Source: Saccharopolyspora rhizosphaerae (lineage in GTDB: Bacteria > Actinomycetota > Actinomycetes > Mycobacteriales > Pseudonocardiaceae). From it: a DNA stretch of 64,000 nt. The translations under genes and the position numbers were made by a program. This document shows, one piece after another, positions 15,359 through 24,511 of this stretch (positions within the stretch are counted from its first letter, which is position 1; every line of letters starts with the position of its first letter). The notes below the pieces were generated by a model. The model worked only from the letters and a program-made list of their open reading frames with translations, was not told the origin of the DNA and did not search any database. The stretch covers positions 186,001 to 250,000 of the forward strand of contig NZ_RSAA01000035.1 of assembly GCF_003931915.1 (NCBI RefSeq). Reading direction: 5' to 3'.

Positions 15359-16708
15359 TCATCCGCGGATGACCGCGAGCACCTCGTCGCGCAGCGCGGC
15401 CATGGCCTCAGTGTCCCGCGCCTCGACGTTGAGCCGGAGCAGCGGTTCGGTGTTGGACGGGCGCAGGTTGAACCACGATCCGTCCGACAGCTCCACGGTA
15501 AGCCCGTCGAGCTCGTCGACAGAAGCTCCATTCCGGTCACCGAAGGTGTCGGCGACGGCCCTCAGCCGGGCTTGCTGGTCGTCGACGGTGGAGTTGATCT
15601 CGCCGCTGGCCGCGTAACGGGAGTACTGGGCCATGAGCTCGGACAACGGCTCGTCCTGACCGCCGAGCGCGGCCAGCACGTGCAGCGCCGCCAGCATCCC
15701 GGAGTCGGCGCGCCAGAAGTCGCGGAAGTAGTAGTGGGCGGAGTGCTCGCCGCCGAAGATCGCGCCGGTCTCGGCCATCGTCTGCTTGATGAAGGAGTGG
15801 CCCACGCGGGTGCGCACCGGTTTGCCGCCGAGCTCGGACACGATCTCGGGCACGGCCCTGGAGGTGATCAGGTTGTGGATGATCGTCGCGCCGGGCTCCT
15901 TGGCCAGCTCGCGGGCGGCGACGAGCGCGGTGATCGAGCTCGGGGTGACCGGCTCGGCGCGCTCGTCGACCACGAAGCAGCGGTCTGCGTCGCCGTCGAA
16001 GGCCAGGCCGAGGTCGGCTCCGACCTCGCGGACCTTGGCCTGCAGGTCGACGAGGTTGGCCGGGTCGAGCGGGTTGGCCTCGTGGTTCGGGAAGGTGCCG
16101 TCGAGCTCGAAGTACATCGGCACGAGTTCGACGGGCAGGTCGGCGAACACGGTGGGCACGGTGTGCCCGCCCATGCCGTTGCCGGCGTCGACGACGATCT
16201 TGAGCGGCCGGATGTCGCGCAGCTGCACCAGGTCGAGCAGGTAGGCCGAGTAGTCGGCGACCATGTTGCGCTCGCTGGTGGTGCCCTTGGCGCCGAGGAA
16301 CTCGGGCACGCCGTGGCCGACGAGCTCCTGGATCTCCGACAGGCCGCTGTCCTGACCGACCGGCGCCGCGCCCGCGCGGCAGAGCTTGATGCCGTTGTAC
16401 TCGGCGGGGTTGTGGCTGGCGGTGAACATCGCACCGGGCAGCTCCAGCGTGCCGGAGGCGAAGTAGAGCATGTCGGTGCTGGCCAGCCCGATGTTGATGA
16501 CGTCAACGCCCTGGCCGGTGACACCCTCGGCGAACGCCTCCGCCAGCGTCGGCGAGGACTCGCGCATGTCGTGGCCGATCACCACGGCCGGTCCACCGAC
16601 CAGTCTGGTGAACGCCGCTCCGATCTCCCGCACGACGTCGGCGTCCAAGCCTTCGCCGACCACCCCGCGGATGTCGTAAGCCTTGACGATCCCCGACAGG
16701 TCCCGCAC
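15359..16708 (-). CDS. manB: Phosphomannomutase/phosphoglucomutase
   Basis: It moves the phosphate between C6 and C1 of mannose (and possibly glucose), giving mannose-1-phosphate for ManC. The 449-residue protein has all four alpha-D-phosphohexomutase motifs: the active-site serine loop TASHNPAEYNGIK, the metal-binding loop DGDADRCFVVD, the sugar-specificity loop GGEHSAHYYF and the phosphate-binding loop RPSNTEPLLRL. GHDMRESSP is the N-terminal substrate-binding segment. The start is GTG with GGGGAGGG upstream. It is downstream of the DUF3499 gene and upstream of the Trm112-like gene. Confidence 0.95.
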   Translation of the reverse strand: MRDLSGIVKAYDIRGVVGEGLDADVVREIGAAFTRLVGGPAVVIGHDMRESSPTLAEAFAEGVTGQGVDVINIGLASTDMLYFASGTLELPGAMFTASHNPAEYNGIKLCRAGAAPVGQDSGLSEIQELVGHGVPEFLGAKGTTSERNMVADYSAYLLDLVQLRDIRPLKIVVDAGNGMGGHTVPTVFADLPVELVPMYFELDGTFPNHEANPLDPANLVDLQAKVREVGADLGLAFDGDADRCFVVDERAEPVTPSSITALVAARELAKEPGATIIHNLITSRAVPEIVSELGGKPVRTRVGHSFIKQTMAETGAIFGGEHSAHYYFRDFWRADSGMLAALHVLAALGGQDEPLSELMAQYSRYAASGEINSTVDDQQARLRAVADTFGDRNGASVDELDGLTVELSDGSWFNLRPSNTEPLLRLNVEARDTEAMAALRDEVLAVIRG

Positions 16709-16811
16709 GCTGCACCCTCCCCGGTTCCAACCAACGTGGTGGGCAGCCTACCGGCGATCGGCGGGTCGTTGGCAGCATCCGGTTTGACCAGAGCTGTTCG
16801 TCACGATCTGT

Positions 16812-17180
16812 TCACTCGTCCACCGGGTCGGGCAGCGCCCGCAGGTGGCCGCGACGCCCGGCTCCCGGGGCGCTGACCTGCGGTTCCACTGGCCTGTCCG
16901 GTCTGCCCGCCTCGCGCACGGCTTCGGCGAGCGCGGTCAGGTCGTCATCCGACGGGGTCGGTGGGGCGAACTCGCCTTCGTGCCGGACGACCTCCCAGCC
17001 GTTGGGGACGGTCAGCCGCAGCGCGTGCGCCTCGCACAGGTCGTAGCTGTGCGGTTCGGCATAGGTGGCGAGCGGGCCGACGACCGCGGTCGAGTCCGCA
17101 TAGGCATAAGTGAGCGTGGCGACGGCCGGGTTGACACACCCGGTCCGCGAGCACCGCCTCACGCTCCGCACGACACGCAC
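16812..17180 (-). CDS. DUF3499 family protein, possible zinc ribbon
   Basis: This 122-residue protein is recognised as DUF3499 from the segment TLTYAYADSTAVVGPLAT and AEPHSYDLCEAHALRLTVP. The N-terminal CSRTGC and the later C-E-A-H could form a zinc site. GTG 17180 is chosen because AGGAGG lies 7 nt upstream; a longer frame to 17231 lacks such a site. The family has no established function. It always seems to lie beside manB in actinobacteria, which makes it likely to be the first gene of this transcription unit. Confidence 0.82.
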   Translation of the reverse strand: MRVVRSVRRCSRTGCVNPAVATLTYAYADSTAVVGPLATYAEPHSYDLCEAHALRLTVPNGWEVVRHEGEFAPPTPSDDDLTALAEAVREAGRPDRPVEPQVSAPGAGRRGHLRALPDPVDE

Positions 17181-17364
17181 GATAGCGCCTCCTGTCCACC
17201 TCGCGGCGCAGGCACGCGGAATCTCTTTCACGAGCCACGCCGAACACCAGTTTCCACCCTGCCGCCGCCCGAGCTGATCGGGTGTCCGCTTCCGGCGAAC
17301 AGCCTGCCGTGATCTCCACCTGAAATCCCCGTGGCGGCTGTCCCGGACGGGGTGGCCGAGGGCG

Positions 17365-17370
17365 TACCCT
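17365..17370 (+). promoter_or_regulatory. -10 hexamer TACCCT, probable leaderless start
   Basis: The hexamer lies 7-12 nt upstream of the GTG at 17377, and there is no Shine-Dalgarno. Transcription would begin at the start codon. Confidence 0.5.
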
Positions 17371-17376
17371 CAGCCC

Positions 17377-17850
17377 GTGGTTACCGCACGTGGATCTCGG
17401 CGTCGAACCCGCTACCGGCGGGATCGACGCGGCCGTGGCCTGCGCGGACCCCTGTACCCGTCCTCGGTCCCGGTCTCGCGCAGCCGTTCGCAACGCTTCG
17501 ACGCGCTGGTGCTGGAGGCCCTGGAGCCGATCGAGCAGCGCTGGCACGCCGAACTCACCCAGCTCGACGTGGCCGTCGACGAGGTCCCGGAGATCAGCAC
17601 CACGGCTCCGGAGAAGGTGACCTGGGACGACGACGTGGTGGTCGACGCCAACGTCCCGCTGGCCCGGCTCGTGCCGGCAGGCGTGGACAAGCGCGGCTTG
17701 CCCACCCGCGCCCGCATCGTGCTCTACCGCAGGCCCCTGGAGGCCCGCGCCCGCGACGGCACGGACATGGCCGACCTGCTGCACGACGTCCTCGTCGAGC
17801 AGGTCGCCACCTACCTGGGCCTGGACCCGGACGTCATCGAAGGGCAGTGA
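17377..17850 (+). CDS. Zincin-like metallopeptidase family protein lacking HExxH
   Basis: The 157-residue protein matches the minimal metallopeptidase family (formerly DUF1025). A basic N-terminus is followed by FDALVLEALEPIEQRW, a central acidic strand region, RIVLYRRPLE and a C-terminal helix. In catalytic members that helix contains HExxH. Here the position reads LLHDVLVEQVATYLGLD, so the second histidine and the glutamate geometry are absent. From memory, actinobacterial members beside whiB share this loss. It is probably not an active protease. The gene converges with the minus-strand membrane gene and overlaps its 3' end by 17 bp. Confidence 0.75.
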   Translation: MVTARGSRRRTRYRRDRRGRGLRGPLYPSSVPVSRSRSQRFDALVLEALEPIEQRWHAELTQLDVAVDEVPEISTTAPEKVTWDDDVVVDANVPLARLVPAGVDKRGLPTRARIVLYRRPLEARARDGTDMADLLHDVLVEQVATYLGLDPDVIEGQ

Positions 17851-19861
17851 GCACCTTCCGGGGGCGTCCCGGGATGGCGGCGATGACGGTGAACAGGACC
17901 AGGGCCGCCTGCACCACCAGCAGCGTGGTGCGCGGCATCTCCGTGTAGCCGACCTGGACCTCGGCGGCCTGCGCGGGCAGCGGCACCGCGACGAGGTGAC
18001 CCCAGGCGGTGGCCAGCGGCACGCGCCGGCCGTCGACCGTGGCGTACCAGCCCGCTTCGTTCTCCGCGCCGAGCACGAGCGCGCGCCCGGTGCCGCCCTC
18101 GGAGATCCGCACGGAGAACGAGGGCAGCTCGGCGTCCACGGGCAACGGGCGCGCCTCGGGCGCGGGCCCGGGTTCGGTCTGGGCCTGTCGTGCGAGATCC
18201 GGTCCGACGAGCTTGACCGGGGCCGCCGGCACCAGCAGCCGCAGCTCGCGGGTCGGGCCGGGGCGCGGGCCCTCGTCGACGACCATGTCGTAGGCGAGCT
18301 CGGGCAGCCGGGTGTCGGACGGGGCGATCACGTGGTCGGCGCCCCTGGCGGCGACCGCGGCCAGCGCTCGGCGCACCCGCTCACCGTCCTGGCTGGCCAG
18401 GTCCTCGTCGACCTGCCGCAGCCAGTCCGCGGCTGCCCCCGCCGGGGCGAGGTCGTCCTCGCCGAAGCGCGGGCCGGCACCGGAGACCAGCCGCGCAGGC
18501 TGCGGCCCCGGTTCCAGCACCAACCGGGTGCCGGTGCCCGAGGCCGCCTGGTGGACCTGCAGCGGCCCGGAAGCGGCTCCGACGGCCGAGGCCGCGCCCA
18601 GCACGAGGAACCCGGCCGCGAGCACCGGTGTGGCGATCTTCCAGTTCAGCGCCGGAAGCTTCGCGACCAGCACGGTCCAGGCGCACCCGGCCGCGACCAG
18701 CACCAGCGGCCCGCCGGTCCAGCCGGGGCTCTCGACGCCGCCGGTGAGCGGCGCGGCGGACGCGGTGCCGATGACGACGGCGACCAGCCAGCCGAGCAGG
18801 GCGACGCCGGCACCGGCCAGCATCCGGGCGTCGAAGCAGACCGCCAGCGCCAGGACCGCGCCCAGCACCAGCAGCACACCGGCCAGGCTCGGCAGCGAAC
18901 CGTCCGGGCTGAGCACCGCCAGCAGCACCGAGGCGGGCTGCTCGACGACGCGGGCGCCGAGCCCGTGGAGCAGGATCTCGGGGTGGCTCAGCAGCACCAC
19001 CGGCCACGGCAGCAGGCACGCCACCGACAGCAGCAGCAGCGCGACCAGCCCGGCGGCGCGCCTGCGTCCGCGCAGCCCGCTGCCGGGCACGAGGACGTGG
19101 GCGAGCAGCGCCAAGAGGATCAAGCTGAGCTGCACCAGCGGCGCGAACGCGCCGAGGACGGCCAGGCCGAACGCGGTGAGGCAGGCGGTGCCGAGCCACC
19201 GGCCGTCCGAGCGGCGGATCACCGCGGCGATCCCGGCCAGCAGCGGCGGCACGAGGACGTGCGCGACGACGACGTCGAGCCGGCCCTGCCCGGCCGAGAT
19301 CGCGGACGCGGGCAGCAGCGCGTAGCCACCGGCGACCAGAGCCCGCCGCAGCGGCGGGACGTCGAGCCCGCGGGTCGCGAGGTAACCGCTCAACCCGGCG
19401 AGGGGAGCTCCGAACAGCAGCAGCGCGGAGACGACCACCGACGGTCCACCTAGGACGGAACCGAGCAGCGCCAGCACCGCGAGCGACGGCGGAGCGGGCG
19501 CACCCGTGCCGCCGCTGACGGCGTGCCACGCGTCGAGGTAGTCGCTCCAAGTGGTGGCCAGATCCGCGGTCGGCAGCAGCCGACCACCGGTCAACGTGCC
19601 GCCGAGGCGACCGGTGACCACGGCGTTGACGAGCGCGAAGACGACGAGCACGGCGACCATCGCGGTCCCGGGCGACCGCAGCACCCGCAGAGCTCGGTCG
19701 CGCAGCGGAGGCCTCACCGGCGCCGTGTCCTCCTCGGTGTCCGGCGCGTCGGGCACCTCACGCGGTGACGGTGTCGGCTGCTCGGCCTGCCCGTTGCCCT
19801 GGGAAGCGTTGCGGCGCAACGACTTCAGCAACTGCATCGGCGACTTCGACGGCTCGTCCAC
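17834..19861 (-). CDS. Multi-pass membrane protein, probable glycosyltransferase C-terminal module
   Basis: This 675-residue protein has a polar N-terminus of about 60 residues, then 11-12 hydrophobic helices (about 66-440), an extracytoplasmic domain (about 440-640) ending in the beta-rich segment ALVLGAENEAGWYATVDG, and a last helix near 645-662. From memory, similar sequences form the C-terminal half of large actinobacterial proteins that begin with a GT2 glycosyltransferase domain. No GT2 domain is present here or upstream: whiB begins 123 bp away. The start is GTG; MQLLKSL at residue 9 is an alternative. A role in envelope glycan assembly or export is inference. Confidence 0.7.
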   Translation of the reverse strand: MDEPSKSPMQLLKSLRRNASQGNGQAEQPTPSPREVPDAPDTEEDTAPVRPPLRDRALRVLRSPGTAMVAVLVVFALVNAVVTGRLGGTLTGGRLLPTADLATTWSDYLDAWHAVSGGTGAPAPPSLAVLALLGSVLGGPSVVVSALLLFGAPLAGLSGYLATRGLDVPPLRRALVAGGYALLPASAISAGQGRLDVVVAHVLVPPLLAGIAAVIRRSDGRWLGTACLTAFGLAVLGAFAPLVQLSLILLALLAHVLVPGSGLRGRRRAAGLVALLLLSVACLLPWPVVLLSHPEILLHGLGARVVEQPASVLLAVLSPDGSLPSLAGVLLVLGAVLALAVCFDARMLAGAGVALLGWLVAVVIGTASAAPLTGGVESPGWTGGPLVLVAAGCAWTVLVAKLPALNWKIATPVLAAGFLVLGAASAVGAASGPLQVHQAASGTGTRLVLEPGPQPARLVSGAGPRFGEDDLAPAGAAADWLRQVDEDLASQDGERVRRALAAVAARGADHVIAPSDTRLPELAYDMVVDEGPRPGPTRELRLLVPAAPVKLVGPDLARQAQTEPGPAPEARPLPVDAELPSFSVRISEGGTGRALVLGAENEAGWYATVDGRRVPLATAWGHLVAVPLPAQAAEVQVGYTEMPRTTLLVVQAALVLFTVIAAIPGRPRKVLTALR

Positions 19862-19984
19862 CCGCGCTGGTCCTCCCGCTCGCCCGAACCTCTACGGCCC
19901 GAACGGTAATGCACGCGTGAGCGGCGGAGGAGGAGAGGCGACGAGGTGCTCGCGCCCGGCGAGCGAGGAGGCCGGACCCGCCGG

Positions 19985-20302
19985 TCAGACCGCGCGACGC
20001 TTGAGCTTGCGGCGCTCACGTTCAGACAGTCCGCCCCAGATGCCGAAGCGCTCGTCGTGCTGCAGCGCGTATTCCAGGCACTCGGACCGGACCTCGCAGC
20101 CGGAGCAGATGCGCTTGGCCTCGCGGGTGGATCCGCCCTTCTCCGGGAAGAAGGCCTCTGGATCGGTTTGCGCGCACAGCGCGCGCTCCTGCCACTCCTG
20201 CTCTTCTTCCATCTCGAAGAGCTCTGCCAGCACGTCGAATTCCGCGATCGTGGCAGTGGCGTCCCCACGCTCCGCGAGACGGCTCTCTCCTGATTCCCAC
20301 AT
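19985..20302 (-). CDS. whiB2: WhiB family iron-sulfur transcription factor (WhiB2/WhmD type)
   Basis: The 105-residue protein has the four cluster ligands Cys43, Cys66, Cys69 and Cys75 (C-x22-C-x2-C-x5-C), the turn motif GIWGG at 87-91 and a basic tail RKLKRRAV for DNA contact. WhiB proteins carry a [4Fe-4S] cluster and bind sigma factor region 4; WhiB2/WhmD is needed for septation in mycobacteria and WhiB for sporulation septation in Streptomyces. Linkage to the zincin-like gene and fbiA supports the WhiB2 assignment. ATG 20302 is used; a later Met31 start is possible. Confidence 0.93.
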   Translation of the reverse strand: MWESGESRLAERGDATATIAEFDVLAELFEMEEEQEWQERALCAQTDPEAFFPEKGGSTREAKRICSGCEVRSECLEYALQHDERFGIWGGLSERERRKLKRRAV

Positions 20303-20805
20303 GACTCCCCCGATTTCTCCCCGTCAGTCCCACCGGCCCTCCCCAGGGCCGGAACAGGACGCACTCCTGCTCGCAGGCTGCTGGTCCCGCAGCCGGGACC
20401 AGGATTCGTGTCGACGGCGGCGCCGTCGCCGACCGCTCACCTCGCCGCCCTCTCACTGCCGACGAGACGCTGATCGACCTCGTGTCCAGCCGGGTTCTCC
20501 CGTGCCCGACCCAACGCCGCCGCGACCGCCCGCCGCAGCGAGCTCTTCGTTTCCGACAGCGAATGACACTGCTGTGATTACACCCGTGTAGCTCCTTGCG
20601 GTCAAGCCGAGACCATCCGTAGGGGGGACCCCGGTTCTTCGGCGCCCCAGGTCCGGCTGCGGCAACCGGCTCTGCGCGTTCGGCACAGGGCCCGTGCTCC
20701 GTCCGGCGCATCGTGCTGCGCCATGATCATGAATATCACCCCGCAGCGATCAGCGCCTGTCGAAGCCGATCAACACACCACGGGCGAGTCGTGGAAACTT
20801 GGGGC
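20303..20805. other. Long divergent regulatory region of whiB2 and the site-2 protease gene
   Basis: No gene is seen in these 503 bases. The whiB2-proximal half is G+C rich with no clear structure. Around 20550-20600 the sequence becomes A+T richer and holds the palindrome listed separately. Near the protease gene a GAAACT hexamer at 20794-20799 sits 7-12 nt before its GTG. Confidence 0.5.
20579..20590 (-). promoter_or_regulatory. Palindrome TACACCCGTGTA in the whiB2 upstream region
   Basis: TACAC and GTGTA are separated by CC, and the palindrome is flanked by TGTGAT. It lies 277 nt upstream of the whiB2 start codon. It is a plausible operator or activator site for whiB2; the regulator is unknown. 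Confidence 0.4.
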
Positions 20806-21564
20806 GTGACTACCTCGGCGCTGCGGGTCAGCCCGCTCTTCCTCGGCATCCTCGCGGTCACCGCGTTGGGTGGCGTGCTGACGACGTTCACCAACACGAC
20901 CTCGTTGACCGCGGGCGTGATCCTGCTGGTGCTCGGCGGCTGGGCGGCGTCGTTGTGCCTGCACGAGTTCGGGCACGCCGCGACGGCGTACCGGGGTGGC
21001 GACTGGTCGGTGCGCGCGAAGGGCTACCTGACGCTGGACCCGCGCCGCTACACCGATCCGGTGCTGAGCATCATCCTGCCGCTGATCTTCGTGGCCATCG
21101 GCGGCATCCCGCTCCCCGGTGGCGCGGTGTGGATCAACCACGCGGCGTTGCGGGGTCGCCGCGTCGAGTCGATGGTCTCGCTGGCGGGGCCGCTGACGAA
21201 CCTCGTGCTGGGACTCGTCCTCACGACCATCGTGGCGCTGGTGCCGATGCCGCTCGGTCTCACGGCGGGCCTGTCCTACCTGGCGTTCCTGCAGGTGATC
21301 GCGTTCGTGCTCAACATCCTCCCGGTCCCCGGGCTGGACGGTTACGGCGCGGTCGAACCGTGGTTGTCGGCACCGGCCCGCCGGTTCGGCGAGAAGGCGC
21401 GGCTGTGGGCTCCGCTGGTGCTGTTCCTGCTGCTGATCGGGGTGCCGCTGGTGGGCAGCTGGTTCTTCGAGCTGGCCTACTTCGTGTTCGACCTGGTCGG
21501 CGGCGATTCGGCGATGACCTCGCTCGGCCAGAGCCTGTTCCGGAGCATCTTCGGCGGGCTGTGA
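20806..21564 (+). CDS. Site-2 protease family (M50) membrane metalloprotease
   Basis: The 252-residue protein has about six helices. The zinc-binding motif HEFGH is at residues 53-57 and the third ligand lies in NILPVPGLDGYG (Asp178), so both catalytic motifs are intact. No PDZ domain is present, so this is the short S2P type. Such proteases cut transmembrane substrates, for example anti-sigma factors, but no partner is visible next to it. GTG 20806 is chosen because the protein then starts just before the first helix; a longer frame from 20713 adds unrelated residues. fbiA follows 66 bp downstream. Confidence 0.88.
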   Translation: MTTSALRVSPLFLGILAVTALGGVLTTFTNTTSLTAGVILLVLGGWAASLCLHEFGHAATAYRGGDWSVRAKGYLTLDPRRYTDPVLSIILPLIFVAIGGIPLPGGAVWINHAALRGRRVESMVSLAGPLTNLVLGLVLTTIVALVPMPLGLTAGLSYLAFLQVIAFVLNILPVPGLDGYGAVEPWLSAPARRFGEKARLWAPLVLFLLLIGVPLVGSWFFELAYFVFDLVGGDSAMTSLGQSLFRSIFGGL

Positions 21565-21630
21565 TTCCACGTGCCGGGAGCGGCCGGGTTCACAGCTTCC
21601 GGTTCCCCCGGGCGTGCGAGGATCGGTGGC

Positions 21631-22620
21631 GTGAAGGTCGTAGTTCTGGTCGGCGGCGTCGGCGGCGCCCGTTTCCTGCTCGGGGTGAAAGCAGCGCTCG
21701 GGCTGCCCGCGATCGGCGAGGCGGAGAGTTCCGAGCACGAGGTCACCGCGGTGGTCAACGTGGGCGACGACGTGTGGATGCACGGGTTGCGGGTCTGCCC
21801 CGACCTGGACACCTGCATGTACACCCTGGGTGACGGCATCGACAACGCCAAGGGGTGGGGCCGGGTCGACGAGACCTGGTCGGTCAAGGAGGAGCTCGCG
21901 GCCTACGGTGCCGAACCGTCCTGGTTCGGTCTGGGCGACCGCGACATCGCGACCCACCTGGTGCGCTCCCGGATGCTGCGCGCCGGCTACCCACTGACGG
22001 CGGTGACCGAGGCGCTGTGCGACCGCTGGCGGCCCGGGGTGGCGCTGCTGCCGGTGACCGACGACCGGGTCGAGACGCACGTGGCGATCGACGACCCGGA
22101 GTCCCGGGAGAGCCGCGCGGTCCACTTCCAGGAGTGGTGGGTGCGCTACCGGGCGGAGCCGAAGGCGCACGCGATCGTGCCGGTCGGCGCCGACGAGGCC
22201 AAGCCGACCCCCGACGTGCTGGCCGCGATCGCGCAGGCCGACGTGGTGCTGCTGGCACCGTCGAACCCGGTGGTGAGCATCGGGACGCTGCTGGCCGTGC
22301 CCGGTTTCCGGGACGCGCTGCGCGAGACGCGGGCCGGTGTCGTGGGCCTGTCGCCGATCATCGGCGGCAAGCCGCTGCGCGGGATGGCCGACGCCTGCCT
22401 GAGCGCGATCGGCGTGGAGACCTCCGCGGAGGCGGTCGGCCGCCACTACGGAGCGCGCGGCGACGGGGGTGTCCTGGACGGCTGGCTGGTGCACAGCGAG
22501 GACACCGCCGACGTCCCGGGCGTGCAGGTGCGGTCGGTGCCGCTGCTGATGTCCGATGTGGACGCCACCGCGGCCATGGCGCAGGCGGCGTTCGACCTGG
22601 CTTCGGAGGCGGCGGGATGA
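21631..22620 (+). CDS. fbiA: 2-phospho-L-lactate/phosphoenolpyruvate transferase of F420 synthesis
   Basis: FbiA (CofD) joins the activated lactyl/enolpyruvyl-guanosine diphosphate to the deazaflavin FO, giving (dehydro-)F420-0. The 329-residue protein begins [18 protein letters not shown], the nucleotide-binding start. Further motifs are [19 protein letters not shown] and [18 protein letters not shown] 21631 fits the family N-terminus; a frame from 21571 adds 20 residues. The stop codon overlaps the fbiB start as ATGA, so translation is coupled. The fbiA-fbiB pair next to whiB2 matches the mycobacterial order. Confidence 0.95.
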   Translation: MKVVVLVGGVGGARFLLGVKAALGLPAIGEAESSEHEVTAVVNVGDDVWMHGLRVCPDLDTCMYTLGDGIDNAKGWGRVDETWSVKEELAAYGAEPSWFGLGDRDIATHLVRSRMLRAGYPLTAVTEALCDRWRPGVALLPVTDDRVETHVAIDDPESRESRAVHFQEWWVRYRAEPKAHAIVPVGADEAKPTPDVLAAIAQADVVLLAPSNPVVSIGTLLAVPGFRDALRETRAGVVGLSPIIGGKPLRGMADACLSAIGVETSAEAVGRHYGARGDGGVLDGWLVHSEDTADVPGVQVRSVPLLMSDVDATAAMAQAAFDLASEAAG

Positions 22621-23966
22621 ACCTCGAGGACCACGCTGCCGCCGGTGGGCTCCAGCTGTTCGCGGTGTCCGGCCTGCCCGAGTTCGTCGAGGGCGACGAC
22701 CTGGCGGCGTCGATCACGGCGGCGACTCCCTGGTTGAGCGACGGGGACGTCCTGGTCGTCACCAGCAAGATCGTGTCCAAGGTCGAGGGCCGGATGGTCA
22801 CCGCGCCCGAGGACCCCGAGCAGCGGGACGCGCTGCGCCGCGAGCTCGTGCTCTCGGAAGCCACCTCGATCTTGGCCCGCAAGGGCCGCACGCTCATCAC
22901 GCAGAACAAGCTCGGCATCGTGCAGGCCGCCTCCGGGGTGGACGCCTCGAACGTCGCCCAGGACCAGATCGCGCTGCTGCCGGAGGATCCGGACGCCTCG
23001 GCCCGGCGGCTGCGGGACGGCATCGCCGAGCGGCTGGGCGTGCGGGTCGCCGTCGTCGTGACCGACACGATGGGCCGCGCCTGGCGGATCGGGCAGACCG
23101 ACACGGCCATCGGTTGCGCCGGGTTACCGGTGCTGCACCGCTACGCGGGCAGCACGGACGGGCAGGGCAACGAGCTCGCGGTGACCGAGGTCGCCGTCGC
23201 CGACGAGATCGCCGGTGCGGCGGACCTGGTCAAGGGCAAGCTCGGTGGCATCCCGGTCGCCGTGGTGCGCGGGTTGACCACCGTCGACGACGGGTCGACG
23301 GCGCGCGACCTCGCCCGCCCGGTCGAGGAGGACCTGTTCCACCTGGGCACCGCGGAAGCGATCGCGCAGGGCCGCCGGGAGGCGGTGCTGCTGCGCCGCT
23401 CGGTGCGGGAGTTCGCCGACACCCCGGTCGACGAGGAAGCGGTGCGGCGCGCGGTCGGCGCGGCCCTGACGGCCCCGGCCCCGCACCACACCCGGCCGGT
23501 GCGGTTCGTGTGGCTGCGCGACCGCGCGCTGCGGACCAAGCTGCTCGACGCGATGCGCACCGCGTGGCTCGAGGACCTGCGCGGCGACGGGCTGTCCGAG
23601 CAGGCCGCGCAGCGCCGCGTCACCCGGGGCGACCTGCTCTACGCCGCGCCCGAGCTGGTGCTGCCGTTCCTGGTGCGCGACGGCGCCCACGACTACCCGG
23701 ACGCGGCCCGGTCGGACGCGGAGCGGCAGATGTTCACCGTCGCCGGCGGGGCCGCGGTGCAGGGGCTGCTCGTGTCGCTGGCGTCGGAGGAGCTCGGCTC
23801 GTGCTGGGTGTCCTCGACGCTGTTCTGCCCGGAAGTGGTCCGCTCGGCCCTGGACCTGCCGCACGACTGGGAACCCCTCGGCGCCGTGGCGGTCGGCCAC
23901 CCGGCCACCCCAGCCGACGAGCCGCGGCCGCCGCGCGACCTCGACGACGGATTGGTGGAGCTGTGA
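22617..23966 (+). CDS. fbiB: Bifunctional F420:gamma-glutamyl ligase / dehydro-F420-0 reductase
   Basis: FbiB adds the poly-gamma-glutamate tail to F420-0 and reduces the dehydro form. The 449-residue protein has the two expected parts. The CofE ligase domain (about 1-245) contains [16 protein letters not shown] and [17 protein letters not shown]. The nitroreductase-like FMN domain (about 250-449) starts at [19 protein letters not shown]. Full length is the actinobacterial fusion type. It starts inside the fbiA stop (ATGA) and its own stop overlaps the NUDIX gene start (GTGA). Confidence 0.95.
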   Translation: MNLEDHAAAGGLQLFAVSGLPEFVEGDDLAASITAATPWLSDGDVLVVTSKIVSKVEGRMVTAPEDPEQRDALRRELVLSEATSILARKGRTLITQNKLGIVQAASGVDASNVAQDQIALLPEDPDASARRLRDGIAERLGVRVAVVVTDTMGRAWRIGQTDTAIGCAGLPVLHRYAGSTDGQGNELAVTEVAVADEIAGAADLVKGKLGGIPVAVVRGLTTVDDGSTARDLARPVEEDLFHLGTAEAIAQGRREAVLLRRSVREFADTPVDEEAVRRAVGAALTAPAPHHTRPVRFVWLRDRALRTKLLDAMRTAWLEDLRGDGLSEQAAQRRVTRGDLLYAAPELVLPFLVRDGAHDYPDAARSDAERQMFTVAGGAAVQGLLVSLASEELGSCWVSSTLFCPEVVRSALDLPHDWEPLGAVAVGHPATPADEPRPPRDLDDGLVEL

Positions 23967-24496
23967 GCGGACCGCACTCCGACGCGACCCGCGTGCTGAC
24001 CGAGTGGCGTCCCGCCGACCCGCAGCAGGAGGCGCTGCGCCAGGCGTTCCTCGCGCTGCTCGACGCTCGCGAGGACGCATGTCTGCGCGCCTGCGAACCG
24101 GGCCACATCACCGCCTCGGCGGTGCTGCTGGACGCCGCGGGTGACAACGTGCTGCTCACCCTGCACCCCCGCGTGGGCCGGTGGCTGCAGCTGGGCGGGC
24201 ACTGCGAGCCCGAGGACGACACGCTCGCGGGGGCCGCGTTGCGCGAGGCCACCGAGGAGTCGGGGATGACGGGGCTGGTGGTGGACCCGGAGCCGGTGCA
24301 CCTCGACGTGCACCCGATCACCTGCTCGCTGGGCAAGCCCACCCGCCACTTCGACGTCCGCTACGTGGTGCGCGCCCCGGCCGGCGCCGAACCCGCGCGC
24401 AGCGACGAGTCCCTCGACCTCCGCTGGTGGCCGCTGGTCACTCCTCCGGAAGGCACCGACCTGGTACCGCTGCTCACCGCGGCGACGTCGAGCTGA
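23963..24496 (+). CDS. NUDIX hydrolase
   Basis: The 177-residue protein has the NUDIX box in [13 protein letters not shown] followed by [11 protein letters not shown]. The REATEESG core is intact, and the first box glutamate position is occupied by aspartate, which is common in this subgroup. NUDIX enzymes hydrolyse nucleoside diphosphate-linked substrates; the substrate here is unknown. The GTG start overlaps the fbiB stop by 4 bases, so it is translated with the F420 genes, and a link to F420 or guanylated intermediates is possible. It converges with the DNA glycosylase gene. Confidence 0.88.
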   Translation: MSGPHSDATRVLTEWRPADPQQEALRQAFLALLDAREDACLRACEPGHITASAVLLDAAGDNVLLTLHPRVGRWLQLGGHCEPEDDTLAGAALREATEESGMTGLVVDPEPVHLDVHPITCSLGKPTRHFDVRYVVRAPAGAEPARSDESLDLRWWPLVTPPEGTDLVPLLTAATSS

Positions 24497-24511
24497 GCCG
24501 GCGCCCGCCGC

